A DNA stretch of 64,000 nucleotides from Neurospora tetraspora (GCF_033439725.1 NW_026944385.1:2451001-2515000), one strand, 5' to 3'. Counted from the stretch's first letter, positions 35,676 through 45,401 are shown. The notes: generated by a model from the letters alone, not told the origin. Made by a program: numbers and translations.

Positions 35676-36194
35676 CCGAAGGTCAAACACGGTGCAGCAC
35701 GCCATCTGCGGCCGTCACACCCACTTTCTGCTCCTTCTACGCTTTTCATTGGTTATTTTGTCCCCTTGACCACCACCAAGGGCACTACAAAGTTTCACAA
35801 ACCAAGCATCGTGATGGATCACCCCCATACCCTGCCGTCTGGAACTCACCTAACCGATCATATAACACTATCGAAATGACCTCACCGGCTCAACCTCCAC
35901 CCTTCGTATCCCCTGGTCCCTGGCTCGGCTTTACGTAGCACGGTAGCAGAGGAGGAAGCCGGCGTGTCTTCGTACTCCTCCTCCACCTTGGTTCCTTGAA
36001 GCCGACGGTCATCAGAGTAGCAGTATGTACCAAGTAGTATTGTCACCATCGTTTCTCTGGCTTCAGTTCTGTCCATAGCCGCTTCATCAGTCTTTCAGTC
36101 TTTCCTCCGGTTTGCCATTGCTCTTTTTCTAAAAGTGACGATACCCCGAAGTAAACAATCTTTGTTTACACACACACACACAAGACCACACAAA

Positions 36195-37616
36195 ATGGCG
36201 TCACCAACAATCCGCCGGCTCGCCGACTATGTCGCCACTTCTGAGCCCATCCTCAAGCTCCCTCACCCCTACCAGACCTCCTACCTCGTCGTAAAGGGCG
36301 AATCCGGCGTCGCGAACTCGTACCAGCTCAAGCAACAAGACAACAAGGCCGCTCTGCCCCGTCCCCTCCACAACGACTCCCTCTTCTTCACCGAGCCCCA
36401 AGACCTCAAGTCCTCGGACAAGCCTCACATCTCCATCAACACGCCCTGGGGCCGCGCCCGCCGCTCTCCGTCCGTGGCCGTCTCGTGGAAGGAATCTACC
36501 GCTCCCACCGTCGGCCAGCTCTGGCTGATCGCCTACGTCATCTTCACCCTCCGGCCCTCCGAGGAGGCCTTCCGGCTGTCCACCTACGGCTTCGGCGCCG
36601 ACAAGCTCGCCCGCCAGCTCAAGGCCGTCGGCCTAGCCATCGACCACCCGGCCCCGGCCACTCCCGAGCAACAAAAGCTCCACGGCACCGATGCCGGCAA
36701 GGAGCTCCTCCTCCTGCGCGGTGCCTTCTGGCAGGGTGCCGGCTCTCCCTTCGGCGCGCGCCCGGCCTGGGCCCCCGAAACCCTCGCCGACAGCGAGGAC
36801 GGCAGCCTCGAGTCCGTCTACCCCCTGCAGGCGACCGAGTACGTCATGACCAACGAGCCCAACAGCGCGCTGTGCTGGCACCCTCGCAGGCGGGCCAAGC
36901 CCGCTCCGGGGTCCCTCATCTACAGCCGGTACATCCCGCACCTGAAGGAGAACTTTTCCATGGTGGCGCTGGACCACACCAACGCGGCGCACCTGGAGCT
37001 GTTCCACACGTGGCAGAACGACCCGCGCGTGTCGCAGGGGTGGAACGAGGAGGGCACACTGGAGCAGCACCGCGAGTACCTGCGTAAGGCGCACGAGGAC
37101 CCCCATCAGATCACCGTGTTGGCGGCTTTTGATGATGTCTTTTTCGCTTACTTTGAGATTTACTGGGCCAAGGTTTGTCGTTGTTTCCTTTTTTTTCCTT
37201 TCTCGTCTCCCCTCTTGCTCTTTTTAGCTCCAACTAACACTTTCTTCTTAAAGGAGGACCGCCTAGGAGCCTACTACACCCCCGGCAACTACGACCGCGG
37301 CCGCCACTCGCTCGTCGGCGACGTGCGCTTCCGCGGCCCCCACCGCGTCTCAGCTTGGTGGTCGTCCCTCATGCACTACCTCTACCTGGACGACCCGCGC
37401 ACCATGAGCGTCGTCGGCGAGCCCAAGTACACCAACAGCTCCGTCCTCATGTACGACATGATGCACGGTTTCGGCCTCGACAAGTTTGTCGACCTCCCCC
37501 ACAAGCGCTCTGCCTTTGTCACATGCTCGCGAGAGCGTTTCTTCCAGCTGTGCCCGCTTGATGAGAACCAGAAGTTCCTCGGCGGTACTCACGTTGGCCT
37601 TGTTCCTAAGCTTTGA
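36195..37616 (+). CDS. sidF: N5-hydroxyornithine acyltransferase, SidF-like
   Basis: Two exons (36195-37172, 37254-37616) flank an 81-base intron (GTTTGT...CTTAAAG) and encode 446 residues. The intron is a multiple of three and has no stop, so retention would insert 27 residues. The C-terminal half is a GNAT fold of the AlcB/IucB type used on N-hydroxylated diamines: His271 in FHTWQNDPRVSQGW, then EIYWAKEDRLGAYY, GDVRFRGPHRVSAWW and DDPRTMSVVGEP. The N-terminal half matches the fungal SidF/SidL extension. The protein ends in Pro-Lys-Leu, a weak PTS1 variant. SidF moves anhydromevalonyl from CoA to N5-hydroxyornithine in peroxisomes, whereas SidL is a cytosolic acetylase. The tail, the SidI-like neighbour and the iron sites favour SidF. 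Confidence 0.85.
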   Translation: MASPTIRRLADYVATSEPILKLPHPYQTSYLVVKGESGVANSYQLKQQDNKAALPRPLHNDSLFFTEPQDLKSSDKPHISINTPWGRARRSPSVAVSWKESTAPTVGQLWLIAYVIFTLRPSEEAFRLSTYGFGADKLARQLKAVGLAIDHPAPATPEQQKLHGTDAGKELLLLRGAFWQGAGSPFGARPAWAPETLADSEDGSLESVYPLQATEYVMTNEPNSALCWHPRRRAKPAPGSLIYSRYIPHLKENFSMVALDHTNAAHLELFHTWQNDPRVSQGWNEEGTLEQHREYLRKAHEDPHQITVLAAFDDVFFAYFEIYWAKVCRCFLFFPFSSPLLLFLAPTNTFFLKEDRLGAYYTPGNYDRGRHSLVGDVRFRGPHRVSAWWSSLMHYLYLDDPRTMSVVGEPKYTNSSVLMYDMMHGFGLDKFVDLPHKRSAFVTCSRERFFQLCPLDENQKFLGGTHVGLVPKL

Positions 37617-38329
37617 GTGGGGAGGTTAGGTGTTGCTTAGAGTTTGAACGGCTTGGGCGGCTGGATGATTGTAAAAAAAAAAGTGGTGCATCTGTTTGAT
37701 CTTGGATATGTAATAGACTAATGAGGAAAATGGTCGGAAAAGTTATTTGGGAAAGGCAGTGGAACAAAAGAACGGTATTTGAATCTTGCGTCGGACTAGT
37801 TATAAATGTTGTAAAGGTGGTGATTGTCAGGGCACATGCCAAGCACTGTCTGGGACCGTGGCATTTCATCCCATCTGGACTATCATCTCATATACTTGTA
37901 AGAACCTCATCCCATCCAAATATATGCAACTTGGCTTCCTTCTTCTTCTTCTTCTTCTTCTTCTTCTTCTTCAATATCTTATAACTTTTGCCAGACCTTT
38001 TGGATGCGCCAGCCCATAATATACATGCTGCGACAGTGATCGTTCCTCTAAGCCTTGCGAAACAATCGACTCCGGCATCAAGTTTTGGCCATTGGAAAAC
38101 AAAGTGTGAATCAACCCAAGAAATTCTATTCATGATTGCACTCAAAGTGTCTTACTTCATTATGACCAAGAAACTGTAGCTTCATGAAGACATCCAGTTC
38201 GTAACCAACCCAGCTATAGGTGTATATCCCCGAATCCCAGTATGTTCCCAAATTACCCATTAATTCCAAAATGCCGTCCCAATCCCGTAATATCCAAACC
38301 GTTTTAACGCCAGTGCCTTTCAGATGCTC
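37617..38329. other. convergent 3' ends, sidF-like and FAD oxidoreductase
   Basis: The 3' flanks of two converging genes with a CTT microsatellite. No gene is seen. Confidence 0.45.
37939..37972 (+). repeat. CTT microsatellite
   Basis: About eleven uninterrupted CTT units between convergent genes. Confidence 0.9.
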
Positions 38330-39833
38330 CTAAGCCTTACCAACATCGTAACCGCCCAACCGCAAATGGTTCCAGCAAACTGTTGAAATGTCTGGTTAGT
38401 AAATCACTTTGCAACGTAAGGGTGCCGAAAGAGGGGAAACTCACTATCAAAACCCAAGTCATCACCGAAGAAGAGCTTGTTGACATCCTCGCCGGAGGAC
38501 ACGCCGTTTGTGGGCCAGTAGGCAACAGCCTTCTTGCCAACTGCGAGGCCAATCATGGGAGGAATCTCGTCAAGCTCAAGGTATGTAGGCTCGGTGCCGG
38601 AAACAGCCTGCTTCATGCGCATGTGAATGTTGTTGGCGGCCAGGTAGCCCATGTGCATGGCACCACCGCACCGCTTGATACCGGACCACTTGACAAGGTC
38701 ACCGATGGCGAGATGATCGTCCGAGTTGGGTGTTTCGGAGGGGAAGTGGAGGCTGGGCTGGATCTTGACATAACCTTCCTCGTTGAGGACATCCCTGGGG
38801 AGGAAGGTGGTCGATGGCACACTCCTGGAAATGGCCACGATGACGGAGTCGGCCACAAGGGTGTGGCCGTTGGTGAAGTAGACCTTGTAGGCCTTGTGAC
38901 CGTTATCGATGAATTCCTCGGTCTTGTCGACACGGTGGGACATGAGCACCTCAACACCTGCCTCATGGACGAGTTCCAAGCTGCGGTCCTTGACCTCATC
39001 AGGAAGAGGCTCGGCCGAGAGAAGCTTGTCACGGGAATGGATAAGAGTGACCTTCAGATCGGGACAAACGAGCTTGAGCTCGGCAGCCATCTCGATACCA
39101 ACAGCACCTGTTGTTATTTATCAATCAGTAAGAGTCGCACTGGAGAAAGGGTGATGTTTTGCGGGCCAAACTCACCTCCACCTACAACAGCGACACCATG
39201 TCTGTTGGCAGTCGCGGCTTGGATGTGGTCACCAGCCTCAAAGAGATACTGCTTCCTCAGCAGGGACTGGGGCACGACAGGGAAGACTCTCCTCAAACCG
39301 GCGGCGGCAATGAGGTAATCATACTCGAGTTCTGTGGGCTCGGGACCGCTCTCACTGCCGAGAACCTTGGCGACCTTGCGCTCCTGATCGATAGACTGGA
39401 CAGAGCCCCGGAGAATGCGGATGTTGTTGGGAGATTGTTGCAGGGCGGGAACGTCCTCGTACTTGACCCAGCACTTTTCGGCGTAGGACTCATCGGCAAA
39501 GGCCAATGGAGTGCCAATGAGATGGTCTTGTGGAAAGAACATGTGTTAGTGGTTGCGAACCTTGCTGAGGGCGGGCGCAAGTGGGCGCGTCTTACAGAAG
39601 CCATCTCTCTCGTCCACAACAGTAATGTCAACGGCAAAGTGAGGACCATCATGGGCAGCAGAAGTGCCGTCAAGGGTAGCCTTCTTGGCATCAGGACCGC
39701 AACGGGCAGCGCGGCCGCTGCAGATGTCTTGCAAGTTGAGGGCAGCGGAGAGACCGCCGTAAGAACCACCAACAACGAGAACCTTGAAGGGAGGCCTCGA
39801 CATGGTGGCGTCGTCAATGGCAATGGAGCCCAT
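38330..39833 (-). CDS. AIF/AMID-like FAD-dependent oxidoreductase
   Basis: Four exons (39833-39596, 39526-39176, 39107-38445, 38379-38330) encode 433 residues; the last exon adds only 16. The N-terminal FAD Rossmann motif is GGSYGG (residues 22-27). A second dinucleotide motif GGGAVGIEMAAEL lies at about 195-207. The FAD-contacting segment YVKIQPSLHF leads to HLAIGDLVKW, and a GAMHMGYLAANNI helix follows. This is the arrangement of AMID/AIFM2-type NAD(P)H oxidoreductases, which pass electrons to quinones or other small acceptors. No targeting signal or membrane span is obvious. Three ATCWGATAA sites lie 557-987 bases upstream, so iron control with the neighbouring siderophore genes is plausible. 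The electron acceptor cannot be inferred. Confidence 0.88.
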
Positions 39834-39845
39834 TGTAAATCTGAG

Positions 39846-39870
39846 GTGTGTGTTGTGTGTGTGTGTGTGT
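39846..39870 (+). repeat. GT dinucleotide repeat
   Basis: An imperfect run of GT units just upstream of the oxidoreductase ATG, probably in its 5' leader. Confidence 0.85.
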
Positions 39871-40389
39871 AGGCTATGTGTAGGACCTCGTAACTGCCTA
39901 TTCTGGCGACGGATTCAAGGGACTTCGATGTCAGACGGCGTGGGCTGCGTGGGTTGGGTGCGTTCCTTGGATGTGTTGGATGCATCGATCGAAGCGGAGG
40001 AAGAGGATGGCTACACAGACTGGAACTCTGGAAAGAAAGTGAGACGATGGATGTGGGAGACGGGGCAACTATGACGGGATGAATCTGGCGGCCGGAAGGA
40101 GGTCGGATGGATATGTCGGGCTCGCGCCTTCTGTCACTTTGGTCATTTTGAGCACCTTCATGGATCCTGGGGCCAGGGTAAAGAGGGTGGGTGGATCTCT
40201 TGCTTGATGTCACCACCCACGCACTCAACAGGAAGGAAGAAACGGGATGCCGGGAAAAGAGTGAACGTGAAGATATGCAACAATTGAAGGGTCGCCATCT
40301 ACTGTGTAGCGCCCCCACCCACGACCCGACGGGACGAGCTAGCAGCTAGCCTGCTTCATGGGCATTTGCATCGCCTCTCTCCTGAGTGC

Positions 40390-40398
40390 TTATCAGAT
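40390..40398 (-). promoter_or_regulatory. iron GATA (SRE/SreA) site 6
   Basis: ATCTGATAA on the minus strand, 557 bases upstream of the oxidoreductase ATG. Confidence 0.65.
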
Positions 40399-40799
40399 CC
40401 CCCCTTCGAGCTTCAAACTTTGAAATTGAGTCCATCATGCTGTTCGACAGGAGAAAAAGGACGGTAGAGATATGCATGCCAGTCAGTCATTGGGTACCAC
40501 TTCAATGGCAAAGGGCAGAGACGGTATAAAAGTGACGACTGCTGGGAACCCCTCACACCCGGTATCGGATAGAGGCATTTTCGTAAACTTTTGTTCACCA
40601 TCTGGTCCACCCCGGCGGCCCAACGCAGGTCTCTCTTCCCCACCATTCAGCGGACAATGGATCCCACTTTGGAAGCCTTGGACCGGTTTCTGGCCAACGG
40701 AATGCTGGCCTCCATTCCCACTTTGGGTGCGCTGCTTTCTGGCTGCATGCAGAAAAAGTCTTGGGTGTTGGGATGAATGCAACCGATACATGCGCCTCC

Positions 40800-40808
40800 A
40801 TCTGATAA
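40800..40808 (+). promoter_or_regulatory. iron GATA (SRE/SreA) site 7
   Basis: Exact ATCTGATAA, four bases apart from site 8. Confidence 0.65.
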
Positions 40809-40811
40809 TGC

Positions 40812-40820
40812 TTATCTGAT
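40812..40820 (-). promoter_or_regulatory. iron GATA (SRE/SreA) site 8
   Basis: ATCAGATAA on the minus strand. A near-match ATCTGATCA follows at once, so three GATA-type elements sit within about 32 bases. Confidence 0.65.
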
Positions 40821-41013
40821 CATCTGATCATCAAGAATTCCGTCCCAAGTTTTACCGAGGATAGCCAACCCGCCCGCCGTAACGGCACCGACAGGCCCCA
40901 TCCCAGCATCGCAACGTTCAAACTTCTGCAAACGAAACTTTTTCGTTTTTTTCCGCATCAAAGTCTCCATCATAAGTCGAATTTCCGCAACACAATTTCA
41001 ACATCCTCACAAA

Positions 41014-41084
41014 GCGCCAGTGGTTTAGTGGTAAAATCCATCGTTGCCATCGATGGGCCCCGCGTTCGATTCGCGGCTGGCGCA
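41014..41084 (+). tRNA. tRNA-Gly(GCC), copy 3
   Basis: Seventy-one bases identical to copies 1 and 2. The flanking sequences differ, so the copies do not come from a recent large duplication. TTGTTTTC follows as a short terminator. Confidence 0.97.
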
Positions 41085-41149
41085 TTGTTTTCGCAAGAAC
41101 AACATAATATTTTTCGCATTCCTTTTTGCACCTTTTTGTTACTCCCTCC

Positions 41150-41318
41150 TACCGCTTTTTTTCATCCAAGTCGGATTTATCCCCACGTCATACTGGCCAA
41201 TAAAGTAGTTTCGTGAGGTCTGCGTGCTACGTTACGGCGTCGACCTGCATGTTGTTCTCAGATACAATTGGCCAAATAGTGTGGGGATAAATCCGACTTG
41301 GATGAAAAAAAGCGGGTA
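41150..41318. mobile_element. small TIR element (MITE-like), TA-flanked
   Basis: A perfect 35-base inverted repeat (41152-41186 and 41281-41315) encloses a 94-base centre without coding capacity. The outer arms are CCGC plus seven T, and the inner end is CCCCAC. A second block around TTGGCCA is also imperfectly complementary just inside the arms. A TA dinucleotide lies at the left edge and one base beyond the right arm, as expected for a Tc1/mariner-type target duplication. No transposase is present, so it would be non-autonomous. It sits 66 bases after a tRNA gene. It could instead be a hairpin of other origin. Confidence 0.65.
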
Positions 41319-41598
41319 CTTCGTGAGCGGTCAAGGGGTCTGAAAAATACTTTGCTTGGAGCCAAACAGCCTTGCTTTTTGCGTTGTTGCTCGCTCCTAT
41401 TTCTTATTGGAATCAATTATGTTTTTTATTACCCTTTATGTGTTTTGTCACTGTCAAATTCTGAGCACGAGAAGAGCGTTGTCGGTGCAGCGTTGTGCAG
41501 TTGTGCAGGCGAACCTTTGGCGTTTGGCCTCAGTTGTAAGCCGATGTCAGTTCTGCCTTCATAAGAAGTAATCCCAAGAACGTTTTTCAACAAGCAAC

Positions 41599-41683
41599 GG
41601 TCCGGTGGCGAAATGGTATCGTGTGGTCCTCCTAATTCGGGAGGATAAGACTGAGGTTGTGGGTTCGAGTCCCATCCGGATCG
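41599..41683 (+). tRNA. tRNA-Arg(CCT) with 13-base intron
   Basis: The acceptor GGTCCGG pairs with CCGGATC (one G-U), with discriminator G. The D stem is GCGA/TCGT and the anticodon stem TGGTC/GACTG contains G-U pairs. The loop anticodon is CCT. A 13-base intron (41635-41647) follows position 37, and its GGGAGG can pair with the anticodon region as usual. The T arm is GTGGG/CCCAT. CCTTTTTG gives the terminator. Confidence 0.9.
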
Positions 41684-42269
41684 TCCTTTTTGCTCCTGCA
41701 TCTTTTGACGCATGAGTCTTTTTTGTCGATATTTTCCATTTCCCTGTTCTCTCACCTTTTTGTTCTTCATCACTTGTGGGAAATCTGTCTTGAATGAGCC
41801 TATTAGTACCATCAGAACAGCATCAGGTATATACAAGGTTTGGCTTTGTTCGCAAGATATGTGTGTTTGCTGCTTTCAAGATATTAAAATCTGAACAAGA
41901 CGTTCCTATCTCGACATTCTGCCATCCTCAAACACCAGCGCATCGCACCACTTGGAAGTTGTCATTGACACACCCAGAAACTACCAGGTCCATAACTTCA
42001 ATTTCAGATCTTCAATTCTTCGAGCATTCAAGAGCCTACGCTTGAACACCTCCATATTTCCGTTGAACACCTTCTAGACATGGAAGGATGTCTTGCAAAC
42101 AACGCGAGACTCCTTCCAATCATCACCATACCCTTCCCAAACTATACAGGACCCCTTTTACAATTCTGAACACGCCTCAAAGTGGGGACTCAGACGACGA
42201 CTATCCTGACAGTAATGCACATGTCTGGCTTCTTGATGGGTATCCGACCCTTTGCAAACCCTTTTCCCT
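41684..42269. other. intergenic, tRNA-Arg to Cys-rich gene
   Basis: No gene is recognised. The last part is the 3' flank of the minus-strand gene. Confidence 0.4.
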
Positions 42270-43442
42270 TCAGCGGTAGGCAGCTGACAAGGCCATCTCA
42301 ATCTGCTTCACAACGTTCCTTACCCTCCTTCTCGTCTTGTTGTCTTCGTCTTCTCGCCGTCTTCTATCCCGATTCCGCCGACAATCTGTGCTCCTCAGCC
42401 CAGTTGGCTGCACGGTCGATGATGAAGATGATGTCGCTCCGGTAGGCAACTCTGGCAGCGGTTTGTCCATATCGACCTTCTTCTCTCCTCCTCCTTTCTC
42501 GTCGCTCTGGTTTCCGACAGAGCCAGGATCATTCCTCCGGATCTTTGTCTCAACCCTTCCAGCCCTATATCCAAACACCTTATCGGCCTGCTCAAAGGCC
42601 AACTCCGCCAACTTTGCAGCCTTTGCATCGCCATCTTTCACCGGATCGAAATACTCCAATTGGCCTTGCAAGTTCCAAATTCCAAATAAAAGACCCTTTG
42701 TAGTACGATTCTTTGCAGCACGAGCCTTTGTAGCACTTCCTGATACCCGCGCCGTGTCCGTGTCCATGTCAGTGTGTACCAACGCGTCGACGTTGTCCCA
42801 GCTGAAAAAGGCATCCAACCCAGGCGGAATCATGCACATATCAGCAGCACCACCACCACCGTCTTTGCCCTCCTCCTTGTCCTTGCTGCCTACGACCAAA
42901 GCCCTCCAGTGCTTGACGATTCCTGGACGCTGGAGCAAGCCATAGATCACATTGGTGCGACTCCATTCCCGCGGCGGCTGGCCTTGTTCGATGAGCTCAT
43001 CGTTCCGAGCAAGTTCGGTGGCGAGGTGGGTGAAGAAGCGCCGCTTGGCTCGCTTGTGAGAGTCGGAGGGGCTGGAGATGGAGCTGGAGCTGGGGGTCGT
43101 CTTAGCGGCGGAAGAAGAATGAGGAGAAGATGATGAAGAAGAAGAATGGAAAGAAGCGGAGCAAAAACCGCAGGCAAAGGCGGTCTGGCGACGAAGAAAG
43201 AGGTGCAAGTGATCTTGACGGTTACATGAGGGGCATCTGAGAAGTTGTCCCAGGAGCTTTCTGTTGTCGGCAGGGAAGTACTTGGCCTTTGTTGGCAAGA
43301 TGGTGTCGCAGTGCGGGCAGGCGAGGATCTTGTGATTGGCGTGGTGTTGTTGCTCGTGGAACCAGAGCCATTGGGGGCTTGCGAGCTGGTCGAGGCACGC
43401 CTTGCACTGGCAAGGCATCGTTGAGATCGGCCTATTCTCCAT
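42270..43442 (-). CDS. Cys-rich zinc-finger-like protein, uncharacterised
   Basis: A single exon of 390 residues. The ATG at 43442 is the first in a frame that stays open for another 150 codons upstream, but that part lacks an ATG and reads like leader sequence. The first 100 residues hold CQCKACL, HEQQHH, CPHC, CPSC and CGFC, enough Cys and His for two or three zinc sites like those of zinc-ribbon proteins. A poly-Ser stretch follows, then a more ordered region (RRFFTHLATELARNDELIEQ, REWSRTNVIYGLLQRPGIVK, GLLFGIWNLQGQLEYFDP), and a basic tail (RRNRDRRRREDEDNKTRRRV). I do not recognise the family. Confidence 0.75.
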   Translation of the reverse strand: MENRPISTMPCQCKACLDQLASPQWLWFHEQQHHANHKILACPHCDTILPTKAKYFPADNRKLLGQLLRCPSCNRQDHLHLFLRRQTAFACGFCSASFHSSSSSSSPHSSSAAKTTPSSSSISSPSDSHKRAKRRFFTHLATELARNDELIEQGQPPREWSRTNVIYGLLQRPGIVKHWRALVVGSKDKEEGKDGGGGAADMCMIPPGLDAFFSWDNVDALVHTDMDTDTARVSGSATKARAAKNRTTKGLLFGIWNLQGQLEYFDPVKDGDAKAAKLAELAFEQADKVFGYRAGRVETKIRRNDPGSVGNQSDEKGGGEKKVDMDKPLPELPTGATSSSSSTVQPTGLRSTDCRRNRDRRRREDEDNKTRRRVRNVVKQIEMALSAAYR

Positions 43443-44847
43443 CGCTTGATCGAGAAAGAGGTCACGATCGTTGGCTGAGAGGCTGGTGAGGTCACCAGTC
43501 ACGACTCGCGCAAAAGTGCCGAAAGCCAGGGGCAGAGTGAGAACTGGGCGAGAGATGGGTTGTTGGAAACAGGTTTGGAGTTGCGCGACTTGCGCGAGTG
43601 ACGGCGCGAGTGAACTTGGTGAACTCTCGAAAGGGTAGACGGAGTAAAGGAAGAATAGAACGCGACCGGTTGAATAACGAAGTTTTGTTTTGGAGCGAGA
43701 CGAGGTGACGGCAGGGTGAGGGGGATGCGACAGACGAGAAAAAAAAGGAAAGAGGAGGAAGTTTGGGAAGGGGGGAGGCCCCCTTCTTATACCTGTGGGA
43801 AAGACCCACCCTGAATATTGTTTGCTCTTCGAGATGGGATGAAGGAAATATTGAAACGTATAAGACGCGGAGAGAGGTTTTTGTTTGGACACTACATCGG
43901 AGGAGCGGCGGGTAATATTATAGGAGTATATACTGGGGGCTTTTTTTTTTTTTGAGATAGTTTGCCGGCGAGGGCAGCTGTGATCGATGGCATGTATTAA
44001 GCGCGCGGTCGAAGTGGCCGCGCAGCGATCAAAGTCGCCGGAGGTTTTTACCCGGGAAACACGGGTTTTCCTCCCGGCTTTGACCCACGAATAACCGTGT
44101 GCCTACATGTGCGACTAGTTTGATAGATACTCAGCGTGAATAAGATTAGTCTTATTGTTTTGGAGCGAAACTGAGAGAAGTTCCAGAATCTAAGTAGGAG
44201 TGAATGGTAGTTGAACCGTTTTTGCCATGAAGGGGTGTGTCCCAACGGAAGTCATCCCAACTTCCGAAACAGTCGGCCTGCAAGTGACCACACCAAACTT
44301 CGGATGAGATTCTAGAACGTAATAACACGATAGAGAGGAGTAGATTGCTTATCTTCATCGGACATAGGTTGTGTCGAGAAGTGCCATGCCATGCGACGTT
44401 GGGCCGTCGATATCATCAGTCCCAGCATTAGTTTGTTGAATGACAAAATAGAAGCTAGCCACATTGCATGGAACTACCATATTGAGAAGAACTGATAGAC
44501 TTGGCTTAGCCAGGCCATACTGAGAGTATGGATGCTTATTTTTATTTCACAAGATGAACTCAATCCCTGTGGTGCTCGTGATCACGGACCTGAGGTAGAA
44601 ACGCATCAACTCTGAAAGGCAGCGCCGGTGTAAAGCAGCCACCACGACTATGGAATTGCCCTTAATGAAGCTACACACGAAACAACGATACGAATACTAG
44701 TTATAAAAACTCTTTCCAAGCACCAAAAACTCCCCAGGACTGTCAAAACTTCAGAGTGACAGAGAGATGAGGGTGAAAAGGGGTTGGCTTCAAACCGAAA
44801 AAACATAGCAGTATAGGTTAATGGTCGCGACAGATTTTCAACTATCA
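43443..44847. other. intergenic, Cys-rich gene to tRNA-Leu
   Basis: The promoter and leader of the minus-strand gene, an open but ATG-less extension to 43892, and a T-run at about 43941-43952. The rest has no gene that I can support. Confidence 0.45.
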
Positions 44848-44953
44848 GGCAAGATGGCCGAGCGGTCTAAGGCGCCACGTTAAGGTTAACCCTTAATCTC
44901 CTCTACGAGTTCCGTGGTCCGAAAGGGCGTGGGTTCGAATCCCACTCTTGTCA
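44848..44953 (+). tRNA. tRNA-Leu(AAG) with 26-base intron
   Basis: The acceptor GGCAAGA pairs with TCTTGTC (one G-U), with discriminator A. The anticodon stem is CCACG/CGTGG with anticodon AAG. A 26-base intron (44886-44911) follows position 37. A long class II variable arm (TCCGAAAGGGC) and T arm GTGGG/CCCAC fit leucine. A run of seven T at about 44960 is the terminator. Confidence 0.93.
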
Positions 44954-45401
44954 ACACATCTTTTTTTGGCTTTCATAGCTTTGAAACTTTATCTTATTTT
45001 TTCTCTTTTTTTGTTTTGTCATGGGAATCTTGAACATCATTTAAAAGGGTTGTTTGATTCTTGGATTTTGGTAACCTTGATGCGTGTATTGAGCGTCAGC
45101 TTTTTAAACTTCTAACCTTCATTATACTCACTTTCGGCCCACATGAAACTTTAACTACCTATCAAAGGACACGCTACTCTCTATGCCCCTTCAAAGCACC
45201 TGTCCTTATGATCGTGATCGGTACATCCATTGGGTTCATACCATATCGTCTACGAATATAAAGGCCTGTCTGGCCCAAGACCTGATCGACTGCCCGGCCA
45301 CTCGGTTCATGTCCCGCGGCTACCAACTCGCCCAGGTCCCCTCTCTCACGTCTCTTTGTGTGTGTATATTGTATGTGTATATTATATGTGTGTTTGCCAA
45401 G
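44954..45401. other. intergenic, tRNA-Leu to PPAT gene
   Basis: No gene is seen. A TG/TA-rich patch lies at 45356-45396, in the 3' flank of the adenylyltransferase gene. Confidence 0.4.

Larger units (their letters stand above)
34172..36194. promoter_or_regulatory. divergent promoter of sidI-like and sidF-like genes
   Basis: A 2.0-kb region between two outward-facing ATGs. It contains five exact ATCTGATAA sites (both orientations) and a CCAAT box on the minus strand at 35748-35752. A CA repeat lies just before the sidF ATG. No coding sequence is convincing inside it. The pattern fits control by the iron GATA repressor, possibly with the CCAAT-binding/HapX system. Confidence 0.75.
39834..41013. 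promoter_or_regulatory. upstream region of FAD oxidoreductase
   Basis: A 1.2-kb region upstream of the oxidoreductase, ending at tRNA-Gly copy 3. It holds a GT repeat (39846-39870), a CCAAT box on the minus strand (40489-40493) and three ATCWGATAA sites. No coding sequence is convincing. Confidence 0.6.

Noticed and set aside
36485-37106. Long Arg/Pro-rich frames overlapping the SidF-like gene on both strands
   Set aside because: They are by-products of the strong third-position GC bias of the real exon and have no domain.
43443-43892. N-terminal extension of the Cys-rich protein
   Set aside because: The frame is open but has no ATG upstream of 43442, and it reads as pyrimidine-rich leader.
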